Below, piece by piece: positions 51,401 to 60,517 of a DNA stretch of 64,000 bases. How positions within the stretch are numbered: position 1 is the stretch's first letter; the number at the start of each line of letters is the position of its first letter. This DNA comes from Bagarius yarrelli. Its lineage: Eukaryota > Chordata > Actinopteri > Siluriformes > Sisoridae. The translations under genes were made by a program, and so were the position numbers. The DNA lies in assembly GCA_005784505.1 (NCBI GenBank), contig VCAZ01000116.1, forward strand, positions 194,007-258,006, given 5' to 3'. Below the pieces are notes generated by a model. That model was not told the DNA's origin, made no database searches, and was given only the letters and a program-made list of their open reading frames with translations.

Positions 51401-54400
51401 GCAGGTGTGTTAAAGAAGTCATTTAGTGAAATAATCACATATATGCGAACATGTGCATGTGAGAAGATTTTTGCCTGTTAATTACACACACACACAACCT
51501 GACACACACCACATACTGTTTGAGCTTTAATAACAATTAATTGTACTTAATTCATACGTGAATACTAAAGAGTGAGATTTTACATTTGATCATTTAATTT
51601 CGGTATCTGAATCTCCAGAAAAACATAAAAAAACTTTATGATTATAACTTGTATATTATATTTAACGCAGCTGGACGTCCTTTACAAAATCACAGCAATC
51701 ATTCTAAAAGCATGTATTTTTTCCAAATAGGGCGTTTTAATTTATCTGGTGAATTTCAATATCGCAGCATTATATATTGCATAAAAACAAAATATCGCAA
51801 TGTAATTTTTTTCCATATTGTGCAGAGGTAAGACGGTGTGGCCGTTTGGGTGTATTACATTGAGGGTTTTTTCTAGACTTAAAAGAACCGTAAATCTTTA
51901 TTTCTTCTGACAAGTGAAGAACCCACGCCTTTGTCCCTGCGACTGACAGATCCAGAAACCACACCTACTTTATTTGGAATAAGAGAAAAGAAGGCACGCA
52001 GTCTTTACTGAGAATAACATGCATAGAAGCCACGCCTCCTTTAATAAGACTGACAGGTCCAGAAGCCCCGCCTCCTTCACAGAGACAGAGGAACAGGGTT
52101 TTTTTTGGAAGAATGTTTGTGAAATCTAATTCAATGAAAAAGTCAGCAATAAGAATAAAGACAAGACATAAAGCAATTAAAACTACCAGAATATCACAAG
52201 TGGAAGATCCTTTTTTTTATTTTATTTCCTCTTTGTGTCTTATCACCTTCACAAACAATTTTACTGTCAATAAAAAACAGTAAATCAACCGTTCGAAAGG
52301 TATGTTTATGACAAACAAACCCGTCACTGACTGAGCTTGCATTGCTTGGGGCCAAAATACATTTGGTTACACAAGCTCCGGCCTGAAGCTTTTTTTTGAC
52401 ATAGTTTCTTATTAGCATGGATTTATTAGTACCAATATTACCAGTTCACAACACTGTAATCATGTGTTCACATAAAATAACAATACAACATGAAGTAAAA
52501 TACAAAATAAATATATCCATGTCACCAATCTGTCAACCAAAGAACGCATGTTATATCAGGTCGCCTTTGAACTTGAACTCGTGCTGGAGGCAAAATTGGT
52601 ATCGTTGACTGAAACTTTCAAAACAACATTTGTTGACTGAGAAGAAATTCCAACATTGTTGACTCCCGCACGTATGCGGGACCAACCTAGTCGCCACTGG
52701 GTTCAGTTCTGTTTGTTCGTATTCTGTACATTTTTCGTATGCTAAAGCAAATTTTTTGTATCATTTCAAGTCTTAGGGCGAAAAATGTATTAAGAAAGGC
52801 ATTCGTATGATGAGGATCTGTAAGACATTTTCAGAACAACCAACTGTTTCCCAAAACACGCAGTTGACTAGAACGTCTCTATGTACTACATTTACGTTTA
52901 CGGCATTCGGCAGACGTTGTTATCCAGAGCCACTTACATTTATCTCCTTTATACAACTAAGCAATTGAGGATGAAGGGCATTGCTCAAGGGGGCAACAGT
53001 GGCAAATTAGTGATTCTGGGAATCAAACCCTGATCTTTCAATTAGCAGTCCAACACCTTAGCCACTGCGCTTCTACTTCCCCTGTACTGTAGCATTAAGA
53101 TTTCCCCAAACCCTGTTCCAGCATGATAATGACCCCTGTAGACAAAACCCCTGAGCTCCATGAAGACATCCTGTGTTCTGGTTCGAGTGGAAGAACTCTG
53201 ACCTTTGGGATAAACTAGAACATCAACTGCACCCCCAGACTTTCTCACGTCAACATTAGTGTCTGATCTCATACATTTGTTTTTAATTGCGGCTAAATGA
53301 ACAATTTCCCACAGTCACACAACACAAACCTGTTCCAGAAGTATAAAGGATTTGTGAGACTACATCTGAAATTATATCAGGTTCAACTTCTTGTATGTTT
53401 GAGGTGTGAACATGTTGATGGAAAACTTTGTCCCATTCATTTTTTACTGCCAATAAAAAGCAGTAAAACAACTTTCGACAAACAAACCCATCACTGATTG
53501 ATTTGAAGCTTGCTTTGCTTAGAGCTAAAATAGCTACGATTGCACAAGCTCAAAATCTTTTTGGAATGGTTTAGCAGTGCAGGTCTGATCACGATGAAAC
53601 CCACTTTAACTAACAAGCCTGGCTGCAGTGTGCATCGTGAGAGGAAGGTTTAAGAGTGAAGGAAGGCCATGGGAATTAAAAAATTTATCAAGTGGATGGA
53701 TGAGCATGCTCGCTTAGGCAGATAACACATTTGTAACCTTAGTCATGCACCATCAGTTAAGATCTGCCTCGATTGGCTATTAGGATGTCTAATGAGTTGT
53801 TTGTGAAAGATTAAAAAGTTCAAATTCATGTCTCTTAAGGGGGGAAAATTTGGGGCAAGAATTACCGGCTAGATTTAATCTTAGGCCGAAGGTGCAAATA
53901 TTAGTGCTCTGGTCCCTGTATGTCACATGTGGTATATAATTTCAAGCTTAAAAAACGACTCCCATATAATGCAGTTACGAATACATTTGCATGATAAATT
54001 GATCTGCTTGGTGAAAAACGCTTCCACCTTCTCCAGTTTGGCTTTATTCCAAACTTTGAGTTGAGACTCATAGTATGAGGTTGTATTCTGCCTGAAATGC
54101 CAACATTGAGCCAACTGGGGCCGGGATTTGTATATCGGATATTTTAGAATTACCTTTGAAATAAATTTTAAAGTCCATCTAAATCCCTGGGAATCCCCGT
54201 TACCCCGATGTGCGGCCATATTGGAGATACTTGGATGTAAACAGCACCATGGATTTCATGGTTAATCTACAATAGAAGATATTGTTCAACTAACATGTGA
54301 TGTTTAAACCATGGACAAACATTGAGGAGCTTCTCTATAAATCATCAGTGTTAAGCGAGTTACTTTAAAAAGGTTATTAGCTATAGTCACTTCTTACAAA

Positions 54401-57400
54401 TAGTAACTGAGTTACATCATTATAACATTATAGAAGTAACTAATTACCAGTGATAGTAACTTGCATTAAAAAAATGAAAATATTACATTTATACCCCAAT
54501 ATAACATAAGTTAAATGACTACCAACTTAAAGACCTGGGTTCGATTCCCAGCACCACCAAGGCACCGCCGCTGGTCCCCCGAGCAAGGCCCTAAACCCCC
54601 AATTGCTCAGTTGTATAACAGGGAATAATGCCCACATAAGTATAGGAGGAACTTTTTTTTGAAATCTCTATTTTTAATAATTATGTTATAGATGTAAAAA
54701 TGCATGTTCCTCAAGTTCCTTTATGGTGTGTTAGTGGGGGTGGAGTGGGGGAAGACTAAATAAATTGGTATCTTCCAGATTTTCATTGACTTAACAGTTG
54801 ATCCAGGTAATCAGCAGTGGAAAGGGCAGAAAAACATAAGGAGCAAGCGAGAATAATCAAATCACGTAAGGACCCAGGGGTGTAAATGTGTGTGGATGGG
54901 GAGAAAATTAATAAAAATGTATACAAATGAGTTGAAATGAATTAGCAACCAGGCAAAATGCAATATGGACTGATCTTTGAGCTGAAGTAGTTTCCCTTCT
55001 TCTGACATGGTTTGGGTCTGTTATTTGATTGAACTGGTCCCCTGTTGACAGATATTTAGCTGGCTGTAAATGTCAAGCTGCTTCAGGGAAGCGGGCATCA
55101 GCTCTGACTGGTTCTGACGTTTCGAGAGCTTGTGTCAATCCAAATCTACATTACTGAAGTCTTGCGATTATGTATGCAGCCCGAAAGATGCTTACGCTAT
55201 CTGATGGCTTCCTCTATCAATACTGTCATTTCCGAATGAAAACCCAGAAGCATTCGAAAAAGAAAACACAGTTTGTATTAAAAACTTTCACGCCACTTTG
55301 CAATTTCTTTTTCTTGATGATAACCTGTTCTTTCCTCCCCAGAGGTGTTTAGGCAAATTATTTGCACAAGTCTCAGAGAAATGAATGCATGAGGGGGGAA
55401 ATAAAATGGATTCAATTTGCTGGGCTTAAATGGATTTTTTGCTTGGTGGTGTTGCTTTCTCATTGCAGTAGGAGAGAGGATAAACTGCGGATCCCGAGCG
55501 GTTGGCTCTGTCATCTCGCTCCAGAGATCGTCTGCCAGCTTTCTCCGGAGACGGCCGAAGATCAGCTTCCCTTCTCCAAACAGTCCGACGTCTTTGCCTT
55601 CGGGTGGGTTGGCCTTTCCTTACATGATTAATAAACACACACGACTTTCACCTTATCCTAAATATCAATGCAAGTTCATGTTTATGTTTATCCATCTATA
55701 ATTGGAACTCTGTGAGGCCACTTCTATGCAGCTTGTGCTAGATTATAATGGGAGTTCCATCAATTATAATTAAATTTAAAGTAGAAAAAACTAATGAAAA
55801 AAATTAAAATTCAATCCAATCCATCTCATAAATCCAATCCAGTATTTCATTCCAGAATCCATTCCAGTATATCTATTAAACCTGACTAAAATACACTAGA
55901 AATAGACCATATTTTAATTGATGCCTCTTAAAAAATGCAATCAGCTCATATCCCAGTAGATAATTCTACTAAAATGCAGTAGAAACCACATACAGTAGAA
56001 ATAAATCATTTTATAAACTTTTATATAACTATTTAAATTTTCTTCCAGGCTTTCGGCTTTTAACGACTACCAAAAAACAAGATAACATTACACCAGTTTT
56101 ATGTTCTCTGTACAAGTTGCCTTTGTGATATTGAGTTAACTTAAAATTTTTCTCTTGTTGTTTAAGCCATTAGAGAGTTTGTCCCCTGCCTATCATTTAG
56201 ATTTATTGTCTGAACATCGGCTCTTTTGTCTCTCCTCTCTCCGATCTCCGTCGTCAAACCAGTGACTATTATGCATTCCAAAGTCAAAGCTTTGATGTCC
56301 TTGTGACCTTGTTTTTTTAAGTTGAAGACATATCGCTCTTCTGATCTGGTGTTTCGCTCAATCAATTGCTCATCAATTGATCAATTAAAAATCAATTGAC
56401 TTAAAATCGATTGAATCGATTGAAAATCAATTGAATCACTCAATTGAAAAGTTTTTTTTTTTTATACTTTATTCTGAAATTCTAACTATTCTGTTTTGTT
56501 TTATTGAGATATTTTATTCTGCAGCACATTAGTCAATGTATGGTTATGTTTAAATAGTTCTTTATAAATAAAACTGACTTCGGCATTGACTATATTATCG
56601 ACCCCTACCTACTAATTCATAGGTTGCAGTTGAAGTATAAATCCCAAATAGACTTTCTGTAATGAGTAGTAAACTAGGATCAGTGGACTAGTAAAGTACA
56701 ATTTTAACACTTCTTCAGAGTAAAATTGGCCACTTTTCAGCTTATAATAGTAAACTTTTAAGTCTTCTACATTTGTACTGTACAACTAGACTGACTAGAC
56801 TGTAAGTCAACTAAAAGAGACGAGTCCTAGTCTTCTAGAACTCTTTTCATCAATAAAGTCGACTTTATTTGCGGTAAACTAATACAAATATTGTAGAATC
56901 ATATTTTCAGTAAGTTTCTTTTTTTTTATAAAGCCCAGTCATGATTTGGCTTCCTTTAATCAGGGAGGGTTAGGGGTTCCATACAAGGGTCCAACAGTGG
57001 TAGCTTGAAAGTGGTCAGAATTTGACAAATTGTAGTAGGAAAAGTAGGACAATGGACTTATTTGTTAGTCTAAGACAAATATACGAAGCTGAGAGTGTAT
57101 GAAGCATCCAACCTTCTACACTTCTACACTTTGTTTCACTTAAATAAGTGCATCATCCAAGAACTTGAAGTGCGCTTAGTTTTTAGTGTAATCTTAACAC
57201 TCTATTTATACTACAAAATAGCAAAGTATGTGATTTAGAACACAATTCACCTAGAAATAAGACTATAATCCAATGAATAGTTGTTTGTATGAGTTGTTTT
57301 TATATGGGATGGTCCCCAAATGGTCTACATTCCATACGAAAAACTATTACAATAGGTAACTAATAAAAACCAAAGCTGAATAAATAAAGAACTTTCACTT

Positions 57401-60400
57401 ACTTCTTAATCTGCTGTCCATTCCAATAATCCTAACTTTTACCCAGTTTGAAGTCGTTATGTATTCATCACTCATTCCTCTAATATCCGGCAGTCTGCCC
57501 TAGCTCGATCTGCAAATATCTCTTAAAACATCTAATTTGCGGCTGTTAAGCCCTCCTTTAGTGACCATAGTGTCTCCCTTCAGGCTAATGAACTGTTATC
57601 CCAAAGTAATCAATTAAACCCACAACACCGGAATCAATCTCATTTCAGAGTCTCAGTAACATGACGGGAAGAAAAACATCACAAAAGGTCTGCATTACGG
57701 TTTAATGAACTCTAATGTTTCATTTCATCCCACAACTCTGTGAATCGAGGTAGGAGTGACCCTGAATCTGTCACTCACCATTAACTTCGTACGATAATCA
57801 TCCACTTTAAATGAGAAAAGTTGCAGAGGAATATGGGAAGTCTAATATCCTTCAGTCGCTTGTTGTTCTCTGGGGAAGGTGCGGGATTTTTGGTGTACAG
57901 CCTTAATTCCCCCTGAAATGTTCCTCTGAAGACTGTAATTCTGGTGTCCAGCTTGCTAGTTTGATGCTTTTGTGGGCTGATTTATTCTAAGACTAATAAA
58001 GCTCTCTCATGGTGGTGTAATACCCATGTGTGGAATAAAATATAACCAGTTTTCTAAAATTGAATGTCATTAAAAATGAATTTATATATGACAAATACGT
58101 TTTTTACCCCAGTTCCAAAATGTTTGCCAAGTACATTTCAAGTTAGGAACAAGACACTTGGAGATATTATGTAAGAAGTTGACTTACTTCTGAAGTGATG
58201 TGAAGTTCAATAGTTTTTTGTTACTTGTTTCTCACTTCGTTTGCTTGGCTGACAAGAGTAGACCTGATGCGGTCTTGTGATTTTGTAGCTCATTTACATT
58301 GTCCAGATCGATTTATCAATTTTTTTATCCAGTGGAGATTCTGGGAATTGAAACCTCAAATATTCACAATGGCAGCCCTACACCTTAACCCCTGAGCTAC
58401 CACTTTCCCTAGTCTGTTTGCTTTTTAGCTACCTACGGTTGTGCATTCTTTACCAGTTAGCTTAGCTTGTTAGTGCCTGGTGATGATAACACCAATGTTA
58501 CAGGTTTGATCCTTATACAGGCTGTTTTGTGGGCATTGGTAGCTTAAACGGTTAGACTTTGGGTTGTTGACCGGGATTTAAACTCAACCACTGCCAAACC
58601 ACCACTGTTTAAGGAATGGCGATAGTTCAAACAATTAGGGCTCTGGGTTGCTGATCAGACGATCAGAGTTCAAGCCTAAGGTATCATGGCTGCTCTTGTG
58701 CTTTGACACCAACGTCTCAAACTGAGACAAAAAGGTTTCACTGTGCATTTTTGTACACGTGACATGTCAAAACTTCCTTTACTGTTCTTCTTTTTTTTTT
58801 TCTTGTTTTGGCCGTTTCCTTCAGGGGTCACAACAGAAATCATCTGCCTCCGCCCATCCCTATCCTCTGCATCCTCTTTACTCACAGCCATGTCATCATT
58901 AATCACATTCATATTCCTTCTCTTTGGCCTTTCTCTCTGCCTGAAAGCTTTATTTCCAGCATCCTTCTACCAACACTTCCATTGTCCCTTCTTTGAACAT
59001 GTCCAAAACATATCAATCTTGAAGCTCTTTGACTTTTCCTCTGATATCAACAAGGCAATTATGCCTGCAAAGGAAGTTGATCACTGAAGTCCTTTGTGCC
59101 AATTTGTGTGACCTGCATCTTCGGTGCTGCTTTTTTTCCTGCACTTCTGCCAGTAAGCTAAATATAAACCTTAAGTATAACATGGAGTTCCCACAGCTGG
59201 ACTCTAATCTTTCCAGAGGCAGAAACTGTGTGTGTTTGTTGCTCACTATATGATGGGGTGAAAACAGATGGATGGTTGAATGGATAGATTTAGCTGTTGT
59301 CTCTATATAGTGAATCTCTGGCTTTGTCACTCTTTATTGCTCTTTATTGTTTTTCGATTAGGATAAATGAGGAAGGGGTTTTTCTGACCACGAGACATCC
59401 AACTCGGGGCAAATAGAGGGGTATCAGGAGGACTTTTATGTGCACACGTTTTGTACTGTATGCCAGAGTGTGTAATAAATTTCCTCCATCTTCCAGGACG
59501 ATCTGGTACGAGCTGCATGCACGAGAGTGGCCTTTTAAGAGCCAGCCGGCTGAGGTGATCATATGGCAGGTGGGCAGTGGGATGAGACCCAACCTCACTC
59601 AGATCGGCATGGGCAAAGAGATATCGGTGAGCGAACACTTCTTACTGGATTCCAGGATTTTTTTCTCCCATTTATTTTTATTGATATAGTAATTTTCATT
59701 AAAAATAAAACGTTTACATTTACATCATTGGGAGATGTCTTCATCCAGAGAGACGTCGATTTTAATTTATTTTGCCTTAATCCAACTAAGCAGTGATTTC
59801 ATGATCACGTGATCTTATTCCACATATATTCCCATTTCGCTGTTAGATTAAGCTCTAGTCTAGCAGTTTAGACATTTTACAATTTTAAATAGTAATTCCA
59901 TTGTGAGATGTGTGTTTATTCAGTTACAATAGTATTAGTGAGATCAGACACTAATGATGGGTGAGGAGGTCTGGGGTTCTGTCGTTGTTTCAGTTCATCC
60001 CAAAGGTGTTCATCAGTGGTAAGGTCAGGAATCTGTACAGGACACTCAGGTTTTTCCCCTCCGACCAGAACACAGCATGTCTTTATAGAGATCAGGGGTT
60101 TTGTCATGCAGAAAAAGTCTTTGAGTCTGTTGACATTCTGTATGCTTCCAAATTTGTAGCAACATTTTGGAGAGGACCCACATACTGTATGAATCAGATG
60201 GTGAGGTGTCCACAAACCTTAGAGCAATATACAGTATGTATATATATATATATATATATATAAAGAGAGAGAGAGAGAGAGCAATATATACACACTATGT
60301 TGCCAAAGGTTTGTGGACACCTCACTATCTGATCTATACAGTATCTATACAGTATTTTCCAGGGGAAAAAGTTGAGTGTCCTGTAGAGATTCCTGACCTT

Positions 60401-60453
60401 AACACAGATAAACACCTTTCCGATGAAAACCTTTCTCTCTCTCTATCTATCTA

Positions 60454-60517
<64 letters not shown>

